Below are positions 13,740-21,669 of a stretch of 64,000 nucleotides of DNA, one piece after another; the first letter of the stretch is position 1; every line of letters begins with the position of its first letter. The stretch spans positions 62,001 to 126,000 of the forward strand of contig NZ_SZQA01000024.1 of assembly GCF_005233835.1 (NCBI RefSeq), written 5' to 3'. The DNA is from Herbidospora galbida. Lineage in GTDB: Bacteria; Actinomycetota; Actinomycetes; Streptosporangiales; Streptosporangiaceae. A program made the translations under genes and the position numbers. Under the pieces are notes generated by a model. It saw only the letters and a list, made by a program, of their open reading frames with translations, ran no database searches and was not told the origin of the DNA.

Positions 13740-14156
13740 TTACCGGTAGTGCCAGCCGCCCCAGCCGAACTTGTTCCCGTGGCCGTAACCCCCGCGGACA
13801 CGGAAATCGTCGACGTGCTTACCGAAGACGATGTGCTTGCTCAGGAAGCTCTTGGAGCTGTAGCGCTTGTAGAAGAACCACTTGCCGTCGTTCTTGTAGT
13901 AGACGTCGAAGAAGCTGTAGTCACGGTCGTCGCGGTCGCGGTCCCAGATCTTGAAGTCGAGCCAGTAGCGGCCGCCGCTCTTGCCCCAGCGGTAGTCGAA
14001 GCGGCCGTCGCCCCGCTCGAAGCGGTCCCAGCTCGAACCCGCCTGGGCGACCGAGGCGGTGGTGGCGGACGCCGAGGCGGCCGGTGCGATAGCAACCCCC
14101 GTGGCCACGACGCCGGCGAGAACGGTTCCGGCGAGCAGCTTGCCGATCGTGTGCAC
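13740..14156 (-). CDS. Small secreted aromatic-rich protein, copy A (function unknown)
   Basis: The 138-residue product starts at GTG 14156 behind GGAGG. It has a typical Sec signal peptide (about residues 1-32, hydrophobic GTVLAGVVATGVAIAPAAS, ending ASA) and a mature part of about 105 residues with no cysteine, rich in Tyr, Phe, Trp, Asp, Arg and Lys (for example WDRDRDDRDYSFFDVYYKN). I do not recognise a named family. Copy B at 15170 is nearly identical and lies on the opposite strand; the two share 226 identical bases. The leader upstream of both copies is also similar, so the promoter appears to have been duplicated too. Confidence 0.8.
   Translation of the reverse strand: MHTIGKLLAGTVLAGVVATGVAIAPAASASATTASVAQAGSSWDRFERGDGRFDYRWGKSGGRYWLDFKIWDRDRDDRDYSFFDVYYKNDGKWFFYKRYSSKSFLSKHIVFGKHVDDFRVRGGYGHGNKFGWGGWHYR
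13748..13973. repeat. 226-bp perfect inverted repeat, left arm
   Basis: Comparing this stretch with the reverse complement of 15356-15581 shows no mismatch over 226 bp, and more scattered similarity on both sides (signal peptide and leader). It covers most of the mature part of copy A. The interval between the arms is about 1.4 kb. Confidence 0.9.
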
Positions 14157-14313
14157 TGTTTCCTCCGTTGGATCGTCGTCCGTGTTTCGGACGACGCTCA
14201 CGCTATGAGCGACACCAGGGGCTCCTCTGCGCATAAAGCCACACAAGCCGCTGAGTGCGTACTACTGCACAAACCGCGCTGATCTGCTTCTCCGCCGCCG
14301 GGAGGCTACGGGG

Positions 14314-15038
14314 ATGGGGTATCCGAAGATCGCGCAGCGGTTCGGTGCGGGGATGCTGCCCGGTGGGGTCTGGGTGGCGGAGGAGAAGGTGCACGGGCGC
14401 ACTTCGCGCTCGTGAGCGATGGCGGCACCACTCGGCCCGCCGGGCGGCGGGGAGTGCTGGAAGAGGAGCGCTTCGAGGCGTTCTTCGGGGTGACGCGGCT
14501 GTGGCCCGTGCTCGCCACCGCCGCCGCGGCCGCCGCTCGGGCGGTGCAGGGCGAGTCGGTGCTGTACGGCGAACTCGCCGGCGGGGGCTATCCGCATCCT
14601 GACGTCGCCTCGGTCGACGGCGTGGGGCCGGTGCAGACCGGGGTCTGGTACAGCCCTGACCTCGTCTGGCTGACCTTCGACGGGGCGGTGCGCAGTGGTT
14701 CGGGGGTGCGGTGGCTGGGGCGGGACGAACTGGGGGCGCTGGTCGAGTCGGTCGGGCTCTCCCTCGTGCCCCTGGTCGGGCGGGGGCGGCGGACGGAGGT
14801 GCTCGAACTGCCGGTGGACTTCGACTCCCTGGTGCCGCGGACGCTGGGGCTGCCCGAGCTGGCCGGGAATCGGGCCGAGGGCTATGTGGTGAAGCCCGCC
14901 GGGTCGTGGGACACCGCCGTACGGGGGCGCGGCCGGTGCTGAAGGTGACGCAGGCCGGGTTCGCCGAGGATCTCGGGGGCTTGGGCGAGGCCGAGCGGGG
15001 GCTGCTCGCGGAGGCGCTCGGGGCGGCGGCTGGCGGCT
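14314..15038 (+). pseudogene. RNA-ligase-like protein, broken by two frameshifts
   Basis: Three consecutive frames together read as one RNA-ligase/nucleotidyltransferase-like protein. The first frame (ATG 14314) has YPKIAQRFGAG and WVAEEKVHG, where K is the expected nucleotide-accepting lysine. After codon VHG a single missing base (GGG where GGGG is expected, about 14389-14391) shifts to the frame reading HFALVSDGG to about 14930. A second one-base loss near 14925-14935 shifts to VLKVTQAGFAEDL. Family landmarks such as EGYVVKPAG are present late in the second frame. Sequencing error in G-runs cannot be excluded, but two hits favour decay. It lies between the arms of the inverted repeat. Confidence 0.7.
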
Positions 15039-15169
15039 TGTGTGGAGTAATGCACGCTCGGCGGCTTGTGTGACGTTATGCGCAGAACGGGGGTGGGGGG
15101 CGCTCATAACGTCTGCGGTGTCCGGAGAACGAAGAGAAACGCCGGGCACCGACTCAACGGAGGAAACTC

Positions 15170-15589
15170 GTGCGTACCATTGGCAAGCTGCTCGCTGGCA
15201 CCATTCTCGCCGGCGTCGTGGCGACGGGGGTTGCCGTCGCGCCGGCCGCTTCGGCGTCGGCCGCTACTACGGTTTCGGCTGCTCAGGCCGGGTCGAGCTG
15301 GGACCGCTTCGAGCGTGGGGACGGGCGTTTCGACTACCGCTGGGGCAAGAGCGGTGGCCGCTACTGGCTCGACTTCAAGATCTGGGACCGCGACCGCGAC
15401 GACCGTGACTACAGCTTCTTCGACGTCTACTACAAGAACGACGGCAAGTGGTTCTTCTACAAGCGCTACAGCTCCAAGAGCTTCCTGAGCAAGCACATCG
15501 TCTTCGGTAAGCACGTCGACGATTTCCGTGTCCGCGGGGGTTACGGCCACGGGAACAAGTTCGGCTGGGGCGGCTGGCACTTCCGTTAA
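15170..15589 (+). CDS. Small secreted aromatic-rich protein, copy B (function unknown)
   Basis: The 139-residue product starts at GTG 15170 behind GGAGGAAACTC. It has a Sec signal peptide to about residue 33 (VAPAASASA) and a mature domain identical to copy A at 13740 except for the last residues (HFR against HYR) and a few in the signal region. It has no cysteine and is dense in charged and aromatic residues, which suggests a compact beta-rich extracellular protein. The function is unknown and there is no recognised domain. The strong terminator at 15601 follows. Confidence 0.82.
   Translation: MRTIGKLLAGTILAGVVATGVAVAPAASASAATTVSAAQAGSSWDRFERGDGRFDYRWGKSGGRYWLDFKIWDRDRDDRDYSFFDVYYKNDGKWFFYKRYSSKSFLSKHIVFGKHVDDFRVRGGYGHGNKFGWGGWHFR
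15356..15581. repeat. 226-bp perfect inverted repeat, right arm
   Basis: This is the mirror copy of 13748-13973 without mismatch. Together the arms could support inversion of the 1.4 kb between them or ongoing gene conversion. Confidence 0.9.
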
Positions 15590-15600
15590 TCTCCGATAAA

Positions 15601-15628
15601 CGGCCCGGACCTGAATAGGTCCGGGCCG
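15601..15628. terminator. Bidirectional hairpin terminator
   Basis: CGGCCCGGACCT (15601-15612) and AGGTCCGGGCCG (15617-15628) form a perfect 12-bp stem with a GAAT loop, with AAA before and TTTT after. It serves copy B on the plus strand and the gene at 15645 on the minus strand. Confidence 0.88.
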
Positions 15629-15644
15629 TTTTCATTTGTTCAGA

Positions 15645-16058
15645 TCAGCTGTCCTGTTTCCAGTCGGTGCAGAAGCTGTAGCCGTTGAAACGCGCGCAGG
15701 CGCGCATCCAGTAGCCCTTGTGCAACTGGTCGTTGGAGAACTGGGAGCTGAACGGGCCGCACTGGGTCCAGTTCACCTTGTCCTTCGAGCGGTCGATCCA
15801 GGTCTGGTCGCCGGAGCGGTAGCCGGAGCGGATCGCGGCGAACGAGTGATCGCTGATGCGGTGGTTGACCAGCGCGACCTTGACGGTGCGGCCGCTGACG
15901 GTGGCGGTCCGGCTGGCGATGTCGTGGTGCGCGATGCCGTTTCCGGGCCAGCTGCCGCAGTTGGTGTCGGCGGCGGCGGGGCCGGAGACGGTGATTATGG
16001 GGATTGCCGTGAAGGCGGCGACGATGACGGCTCCCGTACGCCAGGTCACTTTGGGCAT
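15645..16058 (-). CDS. Secreted hypothetical protein with cysteine pairs
   Basis: The 137-residue protein starts at ATG 16058, preceded by GGAGG. Residues 1 to about 33 form a signal peptide (RTGAVIVAAFTAIPIITVSGPAAA). The mature part contains four cysteines (CGSWPG, QCGPFSS, MRACARFNG, SFCTDW), probably two disulfides, and many aromatic and Asn/Ser residues. I recognise no domain. The spacing of the later Cys and Trp residues recalls small secreted actinobacterial proteins that may bind surfaces or inhibit enzymes, but this is a guess. It shares the terminator at 15601 with the gene facing it. Confidence 0.75.
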   Translation of the reverse strand: MPKVTWRTGAVIVAAFTAIPIITVSGPAAADTNCGSWPGNGIAHHDIASRTATVSGRTVKVALVNHRISDHSFAAIRSGYRSGDQTWIDRSKDKVNWTQCGPFSSQFSNDQLHKGYWMRACARFNGYSFCTDWKQDS

Positions 16059-16216
16059 GTGGAACTCCTCCCGATTTTTTTGCTGCGTTTTCCCCCGGGG
16101 TGCTAAAAGGACTTTTGCTGTCGGGAGGGGTACTTGTCCATCCACTCTGGGCAACATGGCGCAATGGAGCAAAAGGTCCAGTTGGGCTGATCATCGACAA
16201 ATTCGGAGGTGTGATC

Positions 16217-17356
16217 ATGCAGGCACTGGTGTACGAGGGCCCCCGGGAGGTCGTCGTCCAGGAAGTTCCAGACGCTCGCATCGAACGCCCGACCGATGTC
16301 TTGGTGCGCGTCACCACCGCCAACATCTGCGGCTCCGACCTGCACATGTACGAGGGCCGTACCAGCATGGAGACCGGCCGGGTGCTGGGCCACGAGAACC
16401 TCGGAGAGGTCATCGAGATCGGGTCGGCGGTCGACCGGATCACGGTGGGCGACATGGTGTGCCTGCCGTTCAACATCGCCTGCGGGCACTGCAAGAACTG
16501 CGAGACCGGGTTCACCGGCTTCTGCCTCACCGTCAACCCCGGCGTGGCGGGGGCCGCCTACGGCTACGCCGGCATGGGGCCCTTCGCGGGCGGGCAGGCC
16601 GAGCTGCTGCGGGTGCCGTACGGCGACTTCAACTGCCTGCGGCTGCCCGACGACGCGCGGGAGAAGGAGAACGACTACGTGATGTTGTCGGACATCTTCC
16701 CCACCGGGTGGCACGCCACCGAACTGGCGGGGTTGCGTCCGGGCGAGTCCGTGGTCGTGTACGGCGCGGGGCCCGTCGGGCAGATGGCGGCCTACTCCGC
16801 CCTGCTCAAGGGCGCGAGCAAGGTCATGATCGTCGACCGGCAGGCCGACCGGCTCAAGGTGGCCGAGAAGATCGGCTGCATCCCGATCGACGACTCCCAG
16901 GGTTCGGCGGTGGACCAGGTGCTCGACCTCACCGCGGGCGAGGGGGCCGACCGGGGCTGCGAGTGCGTGGGCTACCAGGCGCACGACCCGCAGGGCGACG
17001 AGCACTCCGACGCGGCGCTGAACAGCGTCGTCAGGTCGGTACGGCCCACCGGTGGCATCGGCGTCGTCGGGCTGTTCCTGCCGGACGACCCGGGCAACGC
17101 CGACGAGGCCGCACGGACCGGGAAGATCCCGTTCGACATGGGCCACTTCTGGTTCAAGGGCCAGACGATGGGGACCGGCCAGGCGAACGTGAAGGCGTAC
17201 AACCGGCGGTTGCGCAACCTCATCCACACCGGCAGGGCGCGGCCGTCGTTCATCGTCTCGCACGAACTGCCGCTCAGCGAGGGGCCCGAGGGCTACCGCC
17301 ACTTCGACGCCCGCGACGAGGGCTGGACGAAGGTGGTCTTGCATCCGGGCAGCTAG
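16217..17356 (+). CDS. Zinc-dependent alcohol dehydrogenase (glutathione-independent formaldehyde dehydrogenase-like)
   Basis: This medium-chain dehydrogenase oxidises an alcohol or aldehyde with NAD(P)+. The 379-residue product starts at ATG 16217, 7 nt after GGAGG (16205-16209). It has the catalytic zinc ligands in ICGSDLHMYEG and GHENLGEV, a structural-zinc cysteine cluster (CGHCKNCETGFTGFC) and the Rossmann motif VYGAGPVGQMAAYSA. The long C-terminal part, including QANVKAYNRRLRNLIHTGRARPSF, matches the FdhA-like subgroup. It is a single gene; the alpha/beta hydrolase downstream is 79 bp away and may be co-transcribed. Confidence 0.88.
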   Translation: MQALVYEGPREVVVQEVPDARIERPTDVLVRVTTANICGSDLHMYEGRTSMETGRVLGHENLGEVIEIGSAVDRITVGDMVCLPFNIACGHCKNCETGFTGFCLTVNPGVAGAAYGYAGMGPFAGGQAELLRVPYGDFNCLRLPDDAREKENDYVMLSDIFPTGWHATELAGLRPGESVVVYGAGPVGQMAAYSALLKGASKVMIVDRQADRLKVAEKIGCIPIDDSQGSAVDQVLDLTAGEGADRGCECVGYQAHDPQGDEHSDAALNSVVRSVRPTGGIGVVGLFLPDDPGNADEAARTGKIPFDMGHFWFKGQTMGTGQANVKAYNRRLRNLIHTGRARPSFIVSHELPLSEGPEGYRHFDARDEGWTKVVLHPGS

Positions 17357-17435
17357 AGGTCGAGGCGGAGGGCGTGGCGGGCGGTCGCCGCGCCCTCCTC
17401 GCCACCCGTCGATGAAGGGCCTGAGGAGCACCCGT

Positions 17436-18269
17436 ATGAGCCATGATCTCGAACTCGTGAAGCGGGCCAACGCCTCCGGCGGGATCCCCGTCGTGTTCGT
17501 CCACGGACTGTGGCTGTTGCCGAGCAGCTGGGACCGGTGGGCGGGGGTGTTCGCCGGCGCCGGGTTCGCGCCGGTCACCGCGGGCTGGCCGGACGACCCG
17601 GACACCGTCGAGGAGGCCCGCGAGCACCCGGAGGTCTTCGCCGACAAGACCGTCGGACAGGTCGCCGAACACTACGCCGATCTGATCGGCCGGCTCGACC
17701 GCAGGCCCGTGGTCGTCGGGCACTCGTTCGGCGGGCTGCTCACCCAGATCCTGGCCGGACGCGGGCTCTCCGTCGCATCGGTGGCGATCGACCCGGCGCC
17801 GTTCCAGGGTGTGCTGCCGCTGCCGTTCTCGACGCTGCGGGCCGCCGCGCCGGTGCTGGGGAACCCGGCGAACCGGCACCGGGCCGTGCCGCTGACCTTC
17901 GAGCAGTTCCAGTACGCCTTCGCGAACGCCGTCACGGAAGAGGAGGCAAGGGAGCTGTTCGAGGAGTTCGCCGTCGCGGCCCCGGGCGCGCCGCTGTTCC
18001 AGGCGGCGGTGGCCAACGTGAATCCGCGCAGCGAGGTCAAGGTCGACAGCCTGGCCGACGACCGGGGGCCGCTGCTGATCATTTCGGGCGAGCAGGACCA
18101 CACGGCTCCGTGGGCGATCGCGTACGCGTCGTACAAGATCCAGGAGCGGAACGAGCACCACGTCACCGAGATCGTCGAGATCCCGAACCGGGGGCACTCG
18201 CTCACCATCGACTCCGGCTGGCGTGAGGTTTGTGACACCGCGTTGAACTTCGTGCAGCGCTTCGTGTAA
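17436..18269 (+). CDS. Alpha/beta-fold hydrolase
   Basis: The 277-residue protein has the alpha/beta-hydrolase fold. An oxyanion-hole HGLW lies at residues 23-26, and the nucleophile elbow GHSFGG carries the catalytic serine at residue 97. A late acidic residue (in SGEQDHTAPW) and the histidine in RGHSLTID complete the triad. The substrate is not predictable. The start ATG 17436 is 8 nt after GAGGAG. A 32-bp palindrome 5 bp after its stop is the operator of the next gene and may also act as a terminator here. Confidence 0.87.
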   Translation: MSHDLELVKRANASGGIPVVFVHGLWLLPSSWDRWAGVFAGAGFAPVTAGWPDDPDTVEEAREHPEVFADKTVGQVAEHYADLIGRLDRRPVVVGHSFGGLLTQILAGRGLSVASVAIDPAPFQGVLPLPFSTLRAAAPVLGNPANRHRAVPLTFEQFQYAFANAVTEEEARELFEEFAVAAPGAPLFQAAVANVNPRSEVKVDSLADDRGPLLIISGEQDHTAPWAIAYASYKIQERNEHHVTEIVEIPNRGHSLTIDSGWREVCDTALNFVQRFV

Positions 18270-18274
18270 ACAGC

Positions 18275-18306
18275 TGACCGATCGGACAGTTCTGTCCGAT
18301 CGGTCA
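18275..18306. promoter_or_regulatory. Palindromic TetR operator
   Basis: TGACCGATCGGACAG (18275-18289), TT, then CTGTCCGATCGGTCA (18292-18306) form a perfect palindrome with 15-bp arms. Each arm contains its own CCGATCGG core, so the site could hold two dimers. It ends 14 bp before the TetR gene start, ideal for autorepression and for control of the MMPL gene behind it. Confidence 0.82.
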
Positions 18307-18320
18307 GTTATCGTGGTGAC

Positions 18321-18866
18321 ATGACCCGATCCGCGACCTCGATGCGTGCCGACATCCTGGAATCCGCCCTGCGCCTGTTCGCCGCGCACGGCTTCCGGGG
18401 CACGTCGCTGCAGGACATCGCGTCGGATGTGGGCTGCTCAAAGGCGTCCTTGCTCTACCACTTCACGAACAAGGACGCGATCCTCAGCGAGCTCTTCGCC
18501 CCCATCGGGCAGGAGTTCGAGACGCTGCTCCAGCGGCTGGCCCCCCTCCAGGGCGAGGAGGCCGCTCGGGCCGCCGTCGCCGGTGTGGTGGACATGTCGC
18601 TGCGCTTCCGCCGCCAGGTCAAGATCCTGTTGCTCGACGTCGACGCCCTGCTCGACCATCCCGAACTCCCCTGCGTCGACGACGTGACCGAGGCGCTGGT
18701 CGACGCGATGGTCGGGCGGGCGCCCGAGCAGGAGCCCAGGGTGGCGGGCTGGATGGCGCTGCTGGGGATCTTCCTGACGACGGCCCGGGGGGTCGCGATC
18801 CCCGACGAGACCATGCGCGCGGAGCTCACCGATGGAGCGTTCCGCACGCTCGGCCTGTCCTCTTAG
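18321..18866 (+). CDS. TetR/AcrR-family repressor
   Basis: The 181-residue protein has an N-terminal TetR helix-turn-helix (ADILESALRLFAAHGFRGTSLQDIASDVGCSKASLLYHF, about residues 9-47) and a variable ligand-binding C-terminal domain. It probably binds the 32-bp palindrome directly upstream, repressing itself and the MMPL exporter that starts 12 bp after its stop. The inducer is unknown. The close spacing makes this a standard regulator-exporter operon. Confidence 0.92.
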   Translation: MTRSATSMRADILESALRLFAAHGFRGTSLQDIASDVGCSKASLLYHFTNKDAILSELFAPIGQEFETLLQRLAPLQGEEAARAAVAGVVDMSLRFRRQVKILLLDVDALLDHPELPCVDDVTEALVDAMVGRAPEQEPRVAGWMALLGIFLTTARGVAIPDETMRAELTDGAFRTLGLSS

Positions 18867-18878
18867 AAGAGAGCTTTC

Positions 18879-21026
18879 ATGGCGACCTTGCTCTACCGGC
18901 TCGGCCGGTTCTCCTTCCGCAACCGGGGGCGGGTGGTGGCCGTCTGGGTGCTGCTGCTCGCCCTGATGGGGGCCGGCGCGGCCCTGTTCCTCGGGCCGTC
19001 GAGTGACAAGTTCAGCATGCCGGGCACCGAGTCCCAGCGCGCCCTCGACGCCCTGGCCCGCGACTTCCCCCAGGCCAGCGGGGCCACCGGCACGATCGTG
19101 ATCGCGGCGCCCGAGGGCGCCAAGCTCGACCCGGCCGCCGTGGCGCCCGTGGTCAAGGAGGCCGCGTCGGTGCCCGGCGTGGTCGCCGCCGTCGACCCCT
19201 TCCAGGCGCGGTCGGTCTCCCCCGACGGCCGCTACGCCCTGATCACCGTGCAGTTCTCCGGCACGGCCGAAGACCTGAGCGACGAGTCGCGCGACGCCTA
19301 CCTGAAGGTCGGCGACGGCGTCACCGGCATGCGGATCGAGCACGGCGGGGACGTGCTGCGGGCCGCCCCCGAGGTCGGCGGGTCGGAGGCGATCGGCGTG
19401 CTGATCGCCGCCGTCGTGCTGATCATCACGCTGGGTTCGCTGGTCGCGGCCGGGATGACGCTGCTCAACGCGCTCGTCGGAGTGGGCGTCGGCATGGGCG
19501 GCCTGTACGCCCTCAGCGGCGTCGTCGAACTGACCTCGGTCACCCCCGTCCTCGCCCTCATGCTGGGCCTGGCCGTCGGCATCGACTACTCGCTCTTCAT
19601 CACCTCCCGCTACCGCCAGTTCCTCACCGAGGGGCTCGACCGCGAGGAGGCCGCGGGCCGCGCCACCGGCACCGCCGGTTCGGCCGTCGTGTTCGCCGGG
19701 GCGACCGTCGTCATCGCGCTGGCGGGCCTGTTCGTGGCCGGCATCCCGTTCCTGACCGTCATGGGTCTGGCCGCCGCCGGGACCGTCGCCGTGGCCGTGC
19801 TCGTCGCGATCACCCTGCTGCCCGCGATCCTCGCGTTCGCCGGCGAGAAGGTGCTGCCGCGCAGGCAGCGGACCGGCGAGGCCGTCGCCAAGGAGGGCTT
19901 CGGCTACACCTGGGGCCGCTTCGTCACCAAGCTCGGCATCCCGATCCTGCTGGTCGGCATCGCCGGCCTCGGCGCACTCGCCCTGCCCGCCCAGGACCTG
20001 CGGCTGGCCCTGCCCGACACCGGTTCCGCCGCCCCCGGCAGCCCGGCGCGCGACGCCTACGACCTGACCAGCGAAGGGTTCGGCGAGGGCTTCAACTCGC
20101 GGCTGATCGCCGTGGTCACCACCAAGGACGCCGCGACCACCACCGCCCTGGCGGGGCAGGCCGCTCAGATGATCATGCAGGTGCCCGGCGTGCTGGCGGC
20201 CACCCCGCCGCAGCCGAACGCCGACGGCACCACCGCCCTGGTCGCGATCATCCCCAAGAACGGCCCGACCTCGGCCGAGACCGAGCAGGCCGTGCACGAC
20301 ATCCGGGCCAAGCTCGCCACCATCTCCGGCGCGGAGATCGCGGTGACCGGCGCGACCGCCCTCGGCATCGACGTCTCCGACAAGCTCGGCGAGGCCATGC
20401 CGACCTACCTGCTGCTCGTCGTGGGCCTGTCGGTGCTGCTGCTGATGCTGGTCTTCCGCTCGATCCTGGTGCCGATCAAGGCCGCGCTCGGCTTCCTGCT
20501 GACGGTCGGGTCGACGTTCGGCATCACCGTGGCGATCTTCCAGGAGGGCCACCTCGCCGACCTGCTCGGCGTCGAGCAGCCCGGCCCGCTGGTCAGCTTC
20601 CTGCCGATCCTGCTGATCGGCATCCTGTTCGGGCTCGCCATGGACTACGAGGTGTTCCTCGTCTCCCGCATGCGGGAGGACTTCGTGCACGGCGACACCC
20701 CGCGCCAGGCGACCATCAACGGCATGGGCCACAACGCCCGCGTCGTCACCGCCGCCGCGCTGATCATGACCTCGGTGTTCGGCGGATTCGTGTTCATGGA
20801 CGACCCGATCATCAAGTCGATGGGCTTCGCCCTCGCGATCGGCGTGCTGATCGACGCGTTCGTGGTGCGGATGACGCTGGTGCCAGCCGTCATGTCGATG
20901 CTGGGCCGGGCCGCCTGGTGGCTCCCCCGCTGGCTCGACAAGATCCTGCCCGACCTCGACGTCGAGGGCGAGAAGCTGCGCCACCACCTGGCCAAGCCGG
21001 TCGAGCGCGAGGTCACCCCGGTGTGA
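18879..21026 (+). CDS. MMPL-family RND transporter
   Basis: The 715-residue inner-membrane protein has two repeats of six membrane segments with large extracytoplasmic loops after segments 1 and 7, the MMPL/SSD layout used to export lipids or drugs. The proton-relay type motif GIDYSLFITSRYRQ lies in the first half, and the equivalent FGLAMDYEVFLVSRMREDF in the second half. It follows TetR by 12 bp and is likely induced when TetR is released. Its 3' end overlaps the converging response-regulator gene by 14 bp. Confidence 0.92.
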   Translation: MATLLYRLGRFSFRNRGRVVAVWVLLLALMGAGAALFLGPSSDKFSMPGTESQRALDALARDFPQASGATGTIVIAAPEGAKLDPAAVAPVVKEAASVPGVVAAVDPFQARSVSPDGRYALITVQFSGTAEDLSDESRDAYLKVGDGVTGMRIEHGGDVLRAAPEVGGSEAIGVLIAAVVLIITLGSLVAAGMTLLNALVGVGVGMGGLYALSGVVELTSVTPVLALMLGLAVGIDYSLFITSRYRQFLTEGLDREEAAGRATGTAGSAVVFAGATVVIALAGLFVAGIPFLTVMGLAAAGTVAVAVLVAITLLPAILAFAGEKVLPRRQRTGEAVAKEGFGYTWGRFVTKLGIPILLVGIAGLGALALPAQDLRLALPDTGSAAPGSPARDAYDLTSEGFGEGFNSRLIAVVTTKDAATTTALAGQAAQMIMQVPGVLAATPPQPNADGTTALVAIIPKNGPTSAETEQAVHDIRAKLATISGAEIAVTGATALGIDVSDKLGEAMPTYLLLVVGLSVLLLMLVFRSILVPIKAALGFLLTVGSTFGITVAIFQEGHLADLLGVEQPGPLVSFLPILLIGILFGLAMDYEVFLVSRMREDFVHGDTPRQATINGMGHNARVVTAAALIMTSVFGGFVFMDDPIIKSMGFALAIGVLIDAFVVRMTLVPAVMSMLGRAAWWLPRWLDKILPDLDVEGEKLRHHLAKPVEREVTPV

Positions 21027-21669
21027 CCAGGCCGCTCTCATAGGCCTGTACGACCAACTGGGCGCGGTCCCTGGCCAGCAGCTTGGCCATGATCCGGCTC
21101 ACGTGGGTCTTCACGGTGGCGTGGGAGATGACGAGGTCACCCGCGATCTCCTCGTTGGACATCCCGGTCGCCACCAGCCGCAACACCTCTCGCTCCCGGT
21201 CGGTCAGCCTGGCCAGGCCGGGGGCGGGGGTAGGACGGGGCGGGGTGGCGACGTACTCCTCGATGAGGCGTTTCGTCACGGCGGGGGAGAGCAGGGCGTC
21301 TCCCCTGGCGGCCACCCTGACCGACTGGAGCAGGTCGGCGGGTTCGATGTCCTTCACCAGGAAGCCGCTGGCCCCGGCGCGGAGGGCGGCGAAGACGTAC
21401 TCGTCGAGGGCGTAGTTGGTCAGGATCACGACCTTCAGGTCGGCCAGCTCGGCGTCGGCGCCGATTCTGCGGGTCGCCTGGATGCCGTCCATCAGGGGCA
21501 TCCGCACGTCGAGCAGCGCCACATCGGGCTTCAGCGCCCGGCACAGCTGCACGGCCTCGCCGCCGTTGCCCGCCTCCCCCACGACCGTGATGTCGTCGGC
21601 CAGTTCCAGCAGGGCGCGGAAACCGGCTCTGATCAGCGGCTGGTCGTCGGCCAGCAGGACCCGGATCAT
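21013..21669 (-). CDS. NarL/LuxR-type response regulator
   Basis: The 218-residue protein has a receiver domain (residues 1 to about 118) with DD at 8-9, the phospho-acceptor D54 in ALLDVRMPLMDG and K105 in FLVKDIEP. After a proline-rich linker comes a LuxR helix-turn-helix (LTDREREVLRLVATGMSNEEIAGDLVISHATVKTHVS). It overlaps the sensor kinase gene by 4 bp (ATGA) and forms a two-component pair with it. The target is unknown; the facing MMPL gene and the multicopper oxidase operon on the other side are the nearest candidates. Confidence 0.93.
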   Translation of the reverse strand: MIRVLLADDQPLIRAGFRALLELADDITVVGEAGNGGEAVQLCRALKPDVALLDVRMPLMDGIQATRRIGADAELADLKVVILTNYALDEYVFAALRAGASGFLVKDIEPADLLQSVRVAARGDALLSPAVTKRLIEEYVATPPRPTPAPGLARLTDREREVLRLVATGMSNEEIAGDLVISHATVKTHVSRIMAKLLARDRAQLVVQAYESGLVTPG

